A stretch of 64,000 nt of DNA from an uncultured Ruminococcus sp. GTDB taxonomy: Bacteria; Bacillota; Clostridia; Oscillospirales; Acutalibacteraceae. The DNA is taken from NCBI GenBank assembly GCA_902777275.1, contig CACYTI010000007.1:49267-113266 (forward strand). The letters are read 5' to 3'. The notes under the pieces are model-generated. The model had not been told where the DNA came from and made no database searches. It worked only from the letters and a program-made list of their open reading frames with translations. Shown here in pieces: positions 55,177 through 63,037 of this stretch (position 1 is the first letter of the stretch; each line of letters starts with the position of its first letter). The position numbers and the translations under genes were made by a program.

Positions 55177-56097
55177 TTTTTTTGATTCATTTTTCTTTTG
55201 TTGATTCCGTTTGTGCTGACAGGAAATACATCTTGTGCGTGTCGGTGTTGTCCGTAGGCGCATAAATAAGCAATCGCAATCCTCACACCGCACATATTCA
55301 ATAAGATTGTTTTCCTCGCAATCCTTACACATACATCTTTGTAATTTAACGCGCGGAGATAGTAACAATCCGCAGTTGATACACCTTCGATAATGTTCAC
55401 CGTTGATTTGATTCCATTGCCATCCGATTTCGCGGAGGTCGGTAATAAGCTGCACCACCTCCGAAGAATCATCTATAAACGTAGGTCTGACATTCACACG
55501 CTTTTTTGAAAATGGGAAGGCAACATATCCAGCTTTCGATAAAGCATTTAGAATATAATCGCGGTCGTTTTCACGCGCTGTTACTCTTGACAAATCAAAT
55601 AGCGTATTATCCTTGATGTTAGTGTAGCCGTCCCGATTGGATTCATCTTTCATTCGTTGCCATTTGCCGACAACAAGAATTGTAAATAATAACCGTTGAA
55701 AAGATTTCGCCGTGTTGGTATCAACATCATCCATCTTATCGGGCAGCGTTTCAATCGTTTCAAGTTCTGATTTCGTGATGGGGATTCCAGCACATTCAAG
55801 CAATCGGATTCTAACACCTTTGGGGTTTTTGCCGTTGGCGTTCTTTTCCTGCGCCTTTGCCGCTTTCTCGGCGTAGCTGTCCCAAAATGATTTATTTTTA
55901 TTGTAATCGGGGTATCTGTCCCGTATAAATCGCTGTAATTCTTCGGCTATTCTTTCTTTGTTATAGCCTAATTCATCCCATAAATAGATTGCTAATAAAT
56001 CTAATGTGATTTTCGGGTAATCCTCAATCAATATATCATTGTCGTAAAGATTTTTAATATAATCCTTTTCGTTAATTATCATCATTGGTTTCATCAT
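55138..56097 (-). CDS. Zinc-ribbon protein encoded with the phage RNA polymerase
   Basis: A 319-residue protein. The first about 235 residues are helical and charged (DLLAIYLWDELGYNKERIAE and others). The C-terminal part (about 239-300) has four Cys pairs: CINCG, CMCKDC, CEDCDC and CISC, expected to bind two zinc ions. A basic tail ends the chain. ATG at 56097 has GAAGGA upstream, and the gene overlaps the polymerase gene by 26 bases, so the products are made together. A role as transcription or recruitment factor for that polymerase is inference. I do not recognise the N-terminal domain. Confidence 0.7.
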   Translation of the reverse strand: MMKPMMIINEKDYIKNLYDNDILIEDYPKITLDLLAIYLWDELGYNKERIAEELQRFIRDRYPDYNKNKSFWDSYAEKAAKAQEKNANGKNPKGVRIRLLECAGIPITKSELETIETLPDKMDDVDTNTAKSFQRLLFTILVVGKWQRMKDESNRDGYTNIKDNTLFDLSRVTARENDRDYILNALSKAGYVAFPFSKKRVNVRPTFIDDSSEVVQLITDLREIGWQWNQINGEHYRRCINCGLLLSPRVKLQRCMCKDCEENNLIEYVRCEDCDCLFMRLRTTPTRTRCISCQHKRNQQKKNESKKRTKKVQEKNAIY

Positions 56098-58756
56098 ATA
56101 TCCTTCTTTCTATCATCCTATAATTATTTCCGTTAAATTCAAAATCTCCATCATCAGCCTTAACAGGGATATAATATGTGTTATTGTTGGCTTTCAACAG
56201 ATTTTCAATAATTTTATCACCACATACACACCAAGCAAAATTCTTTGTTATATTGCCCTTTTGATAAACCATATCTAAAACAATATTCACTAATTCATCT
56301 TCACGGCAGAGTTTATCACATTCCGCTGTGAATTGGTCTATCATTCTTTGACGTTCCTTTAATACGTCGTCTTTGTCCATTTTGTCGTTACGGCTCACGC
56401 GCATAAAGTTTTGTTCTTTTATGGAAAATTCTTTATATATCTTTTCAATAGCGTTATAATGCGCCGTCGTATACTCAACATCGGATTTCATTATGCTATA
56501 ATCAAATTCCTTCGTTGCAAGAAGCGATTTGAAATCGCCTATTTCACGTTCAAAATAATGCGCAATCTGATTAACAGTACATCCGAAATCGGTCAAGTTG
56601 CTATCCTTATCAAAATCAGCCTTCCATTGTTTACCCTTTGGGCTATCAGATTTTAATAAATCCGTTAGCTCCATCCGTTCTTTTCGGCGGGCGTTTTTCT
56701 CATAGGATTCTTTGATTTTCCTGTAGTTTTCTTTTTCTTTCGGATAAACATACATAAACATATATGCCTTTTTATCACAGACAATCGCCCGTTGAAGGTC
56801 GGTATAGTCACCGTCTTTCTTTAGGTGTTTCCAATAGTCGGGCATTTCTTTAACAATTGCGCCTTTCGTTTTGTCAATTTGTCCCTGCTGATAATGTATA
56901 CCGCACATAATACGGTATTGCAGTTCCTTGTATTCGTCGCTGTTCGGCTCGAACCGCCGCAGGAGGTCAAACATTGATGTGATGGTGTTTGTGATTTCGC
57001 CCGTCTTATCGCTAAATGCCTTCTTGTCAGAAGTAATAATATCTTTTTCCTTTGGTATTTTCTTTTCCGCTTTTGCCTGTACCGATATAATACTTGGTAA
57101 TTCCTCGGTATTGTTTAAGATGATAGGATTATCAGTACAGTAAAATAAATCTCCGTCGAAGTCTGCGCCATCCTCGGCTTCAGCTGTTGAATCCCAAGCG
57201 TTCAAAATACATACGGTTTTGATATGCTCAAACCAATATGCCGCTGTTGCCGTCTTGTTTAGTTTTCTTTTCCTGATGTTGTTTTTGGCTGACATAGGCG
57301 CACGGAAACACGCAAGATAATCCGCACCTTTTTCCATCCAGAATTGATGGTATATTTCACCTTTTTCTAAAATGCCCGTTACCTCTAAACCAAACATTGA
57401 TTGACATAGGGCATAAGGGTCGCCGCAAATCATAGCGTAGTTTGCATTTAGTGTTAGCTTTCCGCGCTTGGCACGTTCAATCCGCTTTGATATTGCATTA
57501 CTGATTCTGTTACGGATATATGGGTCGTTAACCATATCGGGATTTATCATCAAGGCTTTAGCTATATTATTATCAACTAATTTTTCAAAACTATCTTCAT
57601 TCAGATTTTCGCCAGCAAGATATAGAATTGATTTCCGATAATCGTTGCTCATTATATCTTTGATTTCTTTTACAGTTGGCTTGCATAGTTCCTTTAGTTC
57701 CGTTTCCGTGAAATTATACGGATTCAAGAATTGATAGTTTGATGTATGTACGCGCTCTAATTCGTTCGGGCAGGTCTTTGTAACACCGAAATCAAAACCA
57801 TTTGCAATACAATTACTTTTGTAATCTTCCCAACTTGTATATGAATCCCATAGCTTTAGCATTGATTCGGTTATGATAACATCAGCATTGCGAACGTCGC
57901 GCGGAGTACCCCAAACATCAGTTATCATAAAATTATTAGCGTTTTTCTCCTTGGCAAATTCCAAAAAGTCAAAAGTTACTAATAGTCCCTTTGTCCACGC
58001 ATAACGGATAACCATACCGCTTAACGGCTCGGATTCGCCATTTAATTCCTTGTTGATTTTCGCCGCATAGCTCGGCAGCATTAAACCGAACCCATCACTA
58101 TTGTTATGTTCGATTTGGTAATCATCTATGTATTGTAATAATAGCTCGGCTTCTCCTTTAATATCTTTGATTTCTATGACGTTTTCGCGGAAAGTAGTAA
58201 TACAATCCTTAACCACAATTATTCCCTTTGGTTTTGAAATCGGCACAGTTTCCGAGAATGTCAAGCTGCGGTATGATTCCAATTTGGCAGGAACAATCTT
58301 TTGTTTTGGGTTTCGTCCGTTATTGATTTTTGAATTGATTTCATCAAATATTGATTCGTTTATATAGATTATCGTTGATTTCTTTTTGCCGCCGTTGGTA
58401 GCCATAAATCTACGATAAGTAATTCCATTGATTGTAAATCCACGATTAGCGCGGTCGTAATCCTTATTATTGTTCATTATGACCTCAACCAAATCGGGGA
58501 TATATTGTAGCTTATTTAATTCATTATAAAGCGCGGATATTTTAGCGTTTTTCTCCTTGCGCTTTTTCTTTAGCTTTTTGATTTTATTTTTAATGCTATT
58601 GATTTTATCGTTGGCGTTATCGTTGCCATTGATTTCATCTATCCATCGGATTACCTGATTTTCAGCCACAGACACGGTTAAATCTGCTATTTCGGCTGAT
58701 GTTAGGTTGATTTTCCACTCCGATTTGCTTAAAGTTGTGGATTCAAGTTTAAGCAC
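56072..58756 (-). CDS. Single-chain DPBB RNA polymerase (YonO/RdRP-like)
   Basis: An 894-residue protein with the catalytic signature ADFDGD (Asp532, 534, 536; bases 57149-57163), the magnesium site of multi-subunit and YonO-type RNA polymerases. Around it, in the order known from eukaryotic RNA-dependent RNA polymerases and phage relatives, are TGILEKGEIYHQF (from 460), FRAPMSAKNNIR (from 484) and DGDLFYC. The N-terminal about 100 residues are a lysine-rich helix, and the C-terminal 300 are helical. Known relatives (SPbeta YonO, crAss-like phage polymerase) transcribe phage genes from DNA; that is the likely job here. GTG at 58756 is the formal start but lacks a spaced ribosome site (AAGGGAG is seven bases before an in-frame ATA at 58780). 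An HNH gene lies directly upstream. Confidence 0.85.
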   Translation of the reverse strand: MLKLESTTLSKSEWKINLTSAEIADLTVSVAENQVIRWIDEINGNDNANDKINSIKNKIKKLKKKRKEKNAKISALYNELNKLQYIPDLVEVIMNNNKDYDRANRGFTINGITYRRFMATNGGKKKSTIIYINESIFDEINSKINNGRNPKQKIVPAKLESYRSLTFSETVPISKPKGIIVVKDCITTFRENVIEIKDIKGEAELLLQYIDDYQIEHNNSDGFGLMLPSYAAKINKELNGESEPLSGMVIRYAWTKGLLVTFDFLEFAKEKNANNFMITDVWGTPRDVRNADVIITESMLKLWDSYTSWEDYKSNCIANGFDFGVTKTCPNELERVHTSNYQFLNPYNFTETELKELCKPTVKEIKDIMSNDYRKSILYLAGENLNEDSFEKLVDNNIAKALMINPDMVNDPYIRNRISNAISKRIERAKRGKLTLNANYAMICGDPYALCQSMFGLEVTGILEKGEIYHQFWMEKGADYLACFRAPMSAKNNIRKRKLNKTATAAYWFEHIKTVCILNAWDSTAEAEDGADFDGDLFYCTDNPIILNNTEELPSIISVQAKAEKKIPKEKDIITSDKKAFSDKTGEITNTITSMFDLLRRFEPNSDEYKELQYRIMCGIHYQQGQIDKTKGAIVKEMPDYWKHLKKDGDYTDLQRAIVCDKKAYMFMYVYPKEKENYRKIKESYEKNARRKERMELTDLLKSDSPKGKQWKADFDKDSNLTDFGCTVNQIAHYFEREIGDFKSLLATKEFDYSIMKSDVEYTTAHYNAIEKIYKEFSIKEQNFMRVSRNDKMDKDDVLKERQRMIDQFTAECDKLCREDELVNIVLDMVYQKGNITKNFAWCVCGDKIIENLLKANNNTYYIPVKADDGDFEFNGNNYRMIERRIYDETNDDN

Positions 58757-58799
58757 TCCCCGTTGACAATTCTTCCGTATAGAATCACTCCCTTATACA

Positions 58800-59318
58800 T
58801 TATGCTGTTTTCAATTTTAAGGCTTTGCTTATTCTTTCGTTTCTTGTGCCATAGTTTGAATTATATTCTGCGGTACACCATTCAAGATTTACCGCACGAT
58901 TATCAAGCGTGTTTTCGTTTCGATGATTTACTTGATTCTTGTACTCTGGGTCATCATTAAAAATGAAACATTCCGCAACCAAACGCGAAATATAGAAATG
59001 TTTACGTTTACCTTCTATCATCAAAACGATAGCATATTCCCATCTTTTACTTTTAGGATTAAACCGCAAAAATGGTTTTAATAATTTTTCTGCGAAGAAT
59101 TTATAACCACCGTCTGAATAGAATTTTTCGCCTCGGTCGTGTTTGACGCGTCCAAAATTTGAAACGCTGTACATCGTATTGCGAAATGTGCGCCATTCCT
59201 CGTTTGGTAAATCCTCAACCTTCGCCATTGCTTTCTGCCAAAACTTTTTATCAGTTTTGCAAAAACTTGATTTCAATATCTTTTCTTTTTGTTCTTTAGT
59301 AAATTCCTTGTTAAGCAT
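58800..59318 (-). CDS. HNH homing endonuclease (NUMOD4-HNH)
   Basis: A 172-residue nuclease. The NUMOD4-like segment (EEWRTFRNTMYSVSNFGRVK) is followed by the HNH core NQVNHRNENTLDNRAVNLEW and C, where His-Asn and the final His/Asn ligands lie. Such free-standing endonucleases are mobile genes in phages, and it lies just upstream of the polymerase gene. AAAGGTGA precedes ATG 59318. Confidence 0.88.
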   Translation of the reverse strand: MLNKEFTKEQKEKILKSSFCKTDKKFWQKAMAKVEDLPNEEWRTFRNTMYSVSNFGRVKHDRGEKFYSDGGYKFFAEKLLKPFLRFNPKSKRWEYAIVLMIEGKRKHFYISRLVAECFIFNDDPEYKNQVNHRNENTLDNRAVNLEWCTAEYNSNYGTRNERISKALKLKTA

Positions 59319-59349
59319 AATTAATCACCTTTTCACTTTCATTATTTTT

Positions 59350-59538
59350 TTAGTTTTGATTGATGTATGATAATACTTGCGCTCTTGAAAAATCATCAAG
59401 CATATAACCCTCATCGTTCATCCAGCAATATATTTTGATTGGATTAATCTGCGCGAACATCGCAAACTTTAGCGCGGTTAGATTGTGTTCGGTCAAGTAA
59501 CGCTGTAATTTGATTTTTAACTGGTCTATATTGTTCAC
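59350..59538 (-). CDS. Small HTH-like phage protein
   Basis: About 62 residues (IDQLKIKLQRYLTEHNLTAL, then FAMFAQINPIKIYCWMNDEG), similar in layout to the next gene, so the two look like paralogous Cro-like DNA-binding proteins. The start is unclear: AAGGAGG is eight bases before an in-frame ATA (59526), the GTG at 59538 is inside that site, and the ATG at 59571 lies within the upstream gene and has no site. I give the GTG provisionally. Confidence 0.6.
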   Translation of the reverse strand: MNNIDQLKIKLQRYLTEHNLTALKFAMFAQINPIKIYCWMNDEGYMLDDFSRAQVLSYINQN

Positions 59539-59542
59539 CTCC

Positions 59543-59721
59543 TTATGAGTTGTACCGCCGTAGAAATTCATCTATGCGATTCTGTGTTGATTGCGCTAAT
59601 TCCAAATCATCGTTTAGCCATTTCTTCAATGCGGAAATGCTGATACCAACATCAGCGGCAAATCGTGATTTAGGAAGTCCTAACGCTGATAAAAATTCTT
59701 TTACTCTGGTTTTAAGCATAT
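59543..59721 (-). CDS. Small HTH (Cro-like) protein, 58 residues
   Basis: MLKTRVKEFLSALGLPKSRF, then AADVGISISALKKWLNDDLE and a helical end (QNRIDEFLRRYNS): a single helix-turn-helix domain. AGGAGG stands nine bases before ATG 59721. First gene after the tandem repeat array, and start of the polymerase operon. Possibly a phage transcription regulator. Confidence 0.72.
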
Positions 59722-60730
59722 ATAATTGCCTCCTTTTATTATGGCTACATACTGATATATAGCCTAAAAAATAAAAACACAGCCATCTAACAGATAGCTA
59801 TAGTTTTTTTTACTCATATAGAAAATTGACATAAGCATTTGATTTTCCCTTGCTTATGCGGTTTTTAAGATATGGGCGTTTTTCTCCTGTTCTTTTTTTG
59901 TCCTTCATTAAACAAAAAATAGGTTTTAATTTTTTGACAATTTGACAAGAAATTTTGTGCCAAAGAAATCACCGATAGTATCAATAGTTTTATGGGGGAT
60001 TTATTTGTGATGATGAATTTCGTTGTTAAATCTAAACCGTTTTGATAGTTCTACCATTAAACAAAACACATATAAATATTTGATGTGCGTTATTCTCCAC
60101 TAATAATGCGGATTATTGATATATCATTTCAGTATTCATCTAAAAATGAACAGGTATTATATTCATTAAACAAAACACATATACAAAATTGAGAAGCGTT
60201 ATTCTCCGCGTAGCATTGCCGATTATCGCTATTCGTTCTGATGATTCATCTTGAAATATAAAAACGGAATTTGCTTTCTTCACCATATAACAAAATATAT
60301 AGGTGTAAATTATGATTGTGGTTTTTCAAATATCTATGCGGAAAATCGCTATTTGTTTTTGGATTCATCTTGAAATAAAACTGTCCAAATATCCACATCA
60401 CTATACAGAAAACACAGTTTGATTTTTGATACCATCAAAAATGGCTTGTTTATTTGATTTTTTAGGGGTCAACGAAAACCAAGATTTATAAAGCATTTTT
60501 TCTCCACCATTAAACGAAAAACATATATAGATTTTTATATGGTAAATTAACCGCTTGAATAATGGCTTTTTAACTACCCTAAAAATCAATCATCTTCAAA
60601 ACGGTAAGCTAACATAAAAAAAATCCGCTATCACAACGGATAACGGAAAAAATAAAATCATCATTTGATTGTCGTCATTCAATCGGCTAATCGGTCATTC
60701 GTTATCGGGTATGTGCTATTCATTCATTCG
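59722..60730. repeat. Gene-free region with degenerate tandem array (period near 115)
   Basis: Unit starts of the type CATTAAAC/CATATA: 59815, 59906, 60055, 60164, 60284, 60399 and 60508. Spacings are 91, 149, 109, 120, 115 and 109. CATTAAACAAAACACATATA is exact at 60055-60074 and 60164-60183, and in both GCGTTATTCTCC follows exactly 32 bases after the unit start. Unit 59815 has the 61-base CATATAG to GCGTTTTTCTCC spacing of units A1 and A2, and a CATAAGCA/TGCTTATG hairpin (59830-59858). AAAAATGGCTTGTTTATTTG at 60438 is a further relative of the 32059 element. No spacers of CRISPR type. A 31-codon reading frame from ATG 60501 (-) with GGAG before it is possible but doubtful. Confidence 0.75.
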
Positions 60731-61036
60731 TTATATTAATGCGTACCAATTCAGGCGCGGGATGTTTTCATCTGCGAAGTGTTCAGCTTTCGGATTGTCT
60801 GTGAATCGGTTAATGATTCGCGGGTCGTCCATCGGAATACGTCTTGATTGTTTGCTCGGCGCGTTGCCGTACATCTTATCGTATTCGGTGTTATAATCTA
60901 ACCATTGCTGTCTATCTTGCTCCGTGTCAAATTCAGCTAAAACGGTATGGATGGATTCATTGATTGCCGCGTAGAATTTGCGGTTTTTGAGATAGTCAAT
61001 TCCTTTTTGTGTCAAGCTGTAGATTGTTCTTTGCAT
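60731..61036 (-). CDS. Early phage protein of unknown function
   Basis: A 101-residue protein: MQRTIYSLTQKGIDYLKNRK, then an acidic middle (AEFDTEQDRQQWLDYNTEYD). The N terminus resembles a winged-helix start but is not conclusive. AAAGAGG precedes the ATG; 15 bases after the next gene upstream. Confidence 0.62.
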   Translation of the reverse strand: MQRTIYSLTQKGIDYLKNRKFYAAINESIHTVLAEFDTEQDRQQWLDYNTEYDKMYGNAPSKQSRRIPMDDPRIINRFTDNPKAEHFADENIPRLNWYALI

Positions 61037-61051
61037 TTGTTTACCTCTTTC

Positions 61052-61519
61052 TTAATTGTTATTTGTTGATTGTAATGCGGTAAAAAGGATGTTCACATAT
61101 TCATCAAGGCTGAAGATTTCGCCCGTTGTAAAAACACGATAAATAAAATCATAAACGATTAATTTGTTATCAAAACTCTCTGAAAAATTTGGATTTAATT
61201 CTTCGTACTTTTTTAACGCCCAATCAAATAAGCCGTAAAAAAGCTCATTCGCTAAAGGCTCAACAACACGGTCATAATCTTTTTTACCGTTGGTAAGGTT
61301 TATTCTTTCAAGTTTTAGGCTGTTTTTGTTATTTCCACTAAAGAAATACTCGTAAAAATCTAAATTGCTTTTGCTTGCAATAGATTTTAAGATTTCGGTT
61401 GCTTTTGATTCAATTTCATTTTTGGAAAAATCAGGATGGATAATGTTATTATTCGTTTCCATTTCAGAAACGGTTATTTTTCCAGTGTCATTGTGTTCTT
61501 GTGCCTTAATTATTTTCAT
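61052..61519 (-). CDS. Early phage protein of unknown function
   Basis: A 155-residue acidic protein (MKIIKAQEHNDTGKITVSEM ... ALKKYEELNPNFSESFDNKL). Not recognised; its helical C-terminal half looks globular. ATG at 61519 has AGAGGT seven bases upstream. It has its own promoter (61598-61626). Confidence 0.62.
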   Translation of the reverse strand: MKIIKAQEHNDTGKITVSEMETNNNIIHPDFSKNEIESKATEILKSIASKSNLDFYEYFFSGNNKNSLKLERINLTNGKKDYDRVVEPLANELFYGLFDWALKKYEELNPNFSESFDNKLIVYDFIYRVFTTGEIFSLDEYVNILFTALQSTNNN

Positions 61520-61597
61520 TTCTTGTACCTCTTTCAATTTTTGATTTCCCGTATAAAATATTGCGATATTTTTGGGATAGGTTTTAACCGTGTTATT

Positions 61598-61626
61598 ATT
61601 GTAGCACAGAAAAATAATTTAGTCAA
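61598..61626 (-). promoter_or_regulatory. Promoter of the 61519 gene
   Basis: On the - strand TTGACT (61626-61621), 17-base spacer, TACAAT (61603-61598). Confidence 0.7.
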
Positions 61627-61647
61627 GTTGCTAAATTGTAAGCGCGT

Positions 61648-61717
61648 CATATAGCTTGCTATATGCAAATTACACAATTACTTGACAAATTAGAAAATTT
61701 TCGCATTTGTGTCAAGT
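61648..61717. promoter_or_regulatory. Palindrome cluster upstream of the early promoter
   Basis: CATATAGC-TT-GCTATATG (61648-61665) is a perfect palindrome just upstream of the -35. ACTTGACA and TGTCAAGT (61680-61717) form a second inverted pair 22 bases apart, each a possible -35 in its own direction. The rest of the 398-base gap (61520-61917) holds no clear gene, apart from the terminator at 61817-61849. Confidence 0.55.
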
Positions 61718-61816
61718 CAAAAAGAAAATAATCTCACAGTTTATATTGACAATTTGTTATAATGGTATATTGCTAACAAAATATGGTGTGTGGATTTGTG
61801 CAGAAGGGAGAAAGTA

Positions 61817-61849
61817 AAAAAATTTGGTGGGTAGCCAAAAGACTACCCA
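61817..61849 (-). terminator. Terminator of the 62292 gene
   Basis: TGGGTAG pairs with CTACCCA (61828-61849), with TTTTTTT a few bases after the stem on the - strand. Confidence 0.6.
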
Positions 61850-61917
61850 TTTATAATAATCCTTATTTACTTTTGCTTTTTGGATTCTGTACGCGGTCAA
61901 GTTCCTCTGGCGCAACT

Positions 61918-62292
61918 TTAATGATATACCGCGAAATGTTTATGTAAACATCCGCAGGATTTTGTATTACCGCTTAATAGGTCGATTGACCGAACGCTTG
62001 TTAGATTGCCACAGTCACATTTGCAACGCCATAATGCACGGCTCCCGACCGTTCCGATTCTTTTCCATACTGTTAGCCGTCCGAACCGCTGACCTTTTAA
62101 ATCCTTTGCGTGGGATTTGCGTTTCAGGCAACCGCACGATTTTGTATGTCCGCTTGTCAAGTCGTTTGTTGAAACGATTGTTTCATTTCCACAATCGCAA
62201 AGACACCGCCAAAATGTAGCGCGTGGGGTTTTCTCCGCAATCTCGATAACAGTTAGATGGTTAAATTTCTGACCTGTTAAATTCATCCTCAT
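61918..62292 (-). CDS. Tandem Cys-motif (CxCDCG...SCGCL) phage protein
   Basis: A 124-residue protein made of two copies of one module: GQKFNHLTVIE ... WRCLCDCGNE ... SGHTKSCGCL, then GQRFGRLTVWK ... WRCKCDCGNL ... SGNTKSCGCL. This module is common at the N terminus of phage AP2/HNH-type proteins and probably binds zinc; here it stands alone and doubled. ATG at 62292 has AAGGAG upstream. Rightmost gene of the leftward early region. Just past its stop another frame stays open for about 34 codons, ending EELDRVQNPKSKSK, without an obvious start. Confidence 0.75.
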   Translation of the reverse strand: MRMNLTGQKFNHLTVIEIAEKTPRATFWRCLCDCGNETIVSTNDLTSGHTKSCGCLKRKSHAKDLKGQRFGRLTVWKRIGTVGSRALWRCKCDCGNLTSVRSIDLLSGNTKSCGCLHKHFAVYH

Positions 62293-62342
62293 TTCTTTTC
62301 GCTCCTTTCTTGTTTGATACATCGTTTATTGATGTTGTTATT

Positions 62343-62371
62343 AGTATACACCATATAGTGTTGTTTGTCAA
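62343..62371 (-). promoter_or_regulatory. Early leftward promoter with operator
   Basis: On the - strand TTGACA (62371-62366), 17-base spacer, TATACT (62348-62343). The spacer carries ACACCATATAGTGT (62348-62361), the same palindrome and placement as at 34163-34191; flanking bases (GTCAACGG) also match. Confidence 0.85.
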
Positions 62372-62430
62372 CGGTTATAGCTATATCTGTTCATTTTTTA
62401 ATATACAGGAAAATTGTATATGATATTTTC

Positions 62431-62477
62431 TGTCAAAAAATTGTGATATTGACAAATTATTCAGTTTACGATATAAT
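62431..62477 (+). promoter_or_regulatory. Consensus promoter of the rightward regulator gene
   Basis: TTGACA (62449-62454), 17-base spacer, TATAAT (62472-62477), a perfect consensus. TGTCAA at 62431-62436 mirrors the -35, giving an inverted pair 12 bases apart, a possible autoregulatory site. Confidence 0.85.
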
Positions 62478-62494
62478 TATTTCGGTGATATGCT

Positions 62495-63037
62495 ATGATT
62501 ACTGAACGTGATTTTATCATTCCGATAAAGGATAAGCGTTTTGATAACAAGGATAGCCCATCTAACAGTAGGGCTGCGGTTAATGAAATGCTTTATCTGT
62601 CCAGAATGAAATTAACTGATTTAGTTAAGCGGCTGAACGTGCTATATCCAGAAGAAAAAATAACCACGCAAAACCTATCAAATAAGTTATCGCGTGGTGG
62701 TCTGCGTGATTTTGAGTTGTCAATGATAGCTAATGCTTGTGGTTTTGAATTGCAGTTAGTTAGCAAGGATTTTGATACGTTCCAAAAGAGTATAGATGAA
62801 GCTGTAGATGATAACGCCAACTATAAGATGGAACAAGCATTGAAACAGGGGCAAGCCACGATAGACACAAAGTATAATGGTGTTCTGGTTATCGCAGGTG
62901 AACGCGCCGAAGAAGCCGCAAAAGCGTATAATCTGCATTGTGCTTTTGCTGACGCACTAACCGAATTGGGATTTGCAAAAATTCTTGAAAAGAAATATAA
63001 TGTTCTCACAAAATTTATAAATGATACGGATTTATAA
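62495..63037 (+). CDS. HTH regulator, probable lysogeny repressor
   Basis: A 180-residue protein, the only phage gene on +. The N-terminal half holds an XRE-like helix-turn-helix (MKLTDLVKRLN, ITTQNLSNKLSRGGLRDFEL, MIANACGFELQL), as in many small Firmicutes phage regulators. The C-terminal half (about 95-180) is helical and may dimerise; no LexA/CI peptidase Ser-Lys pair is visible. It diverges from the early gene at 62292 across a 202-base regulatory region and has a consensus promoter, as expected for an active lysogen. Whether it binds the ACACTA palindrome is not shown. Confidence 0.7.
   Translation: MITERDFIIPIKDKRFDNKDSPSNSRAAVNEMLYLSRMKLTDLVKRLNVLYPEEKITTQNLSNKLSRGGLRDFELSMIANACGFELQLVSKDFDTFQKSIDEAVDDNANYKMEQALKQGQATIDTKYNGVLVIAGERAEEAAKAYNLHCAFADALTELGFAKILEKKYNVLTKFINDTDL

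Noticed and set aside
57900-58580. GCGTTTTTCTCC at 57937 and 58548 as further repeat units
   Set aside because: They lie inside the polymerase gene and encode KEKNA; the CATATAG partner at 61 bases is missing.
60401-60589. 62-codon - strand frame in the tandem array
   Set aside because: Its sequence is made of the repeats; only an inner ATG (60501) has GGAG before it, and the resulting 31-residue peptide is not recognisable.
59815-60620. CRISPR array
   Set aside because: Units are about 110-120 bases, diverged from each other, with no constant repeat and unique-spacer alternation, and no cas gene is near.
61741-61775. TTGACA and TATAAT at 61745-61763 as a + promoter
   Set aside because: Spacing between them is only seven bases, and no + strand gene follows.
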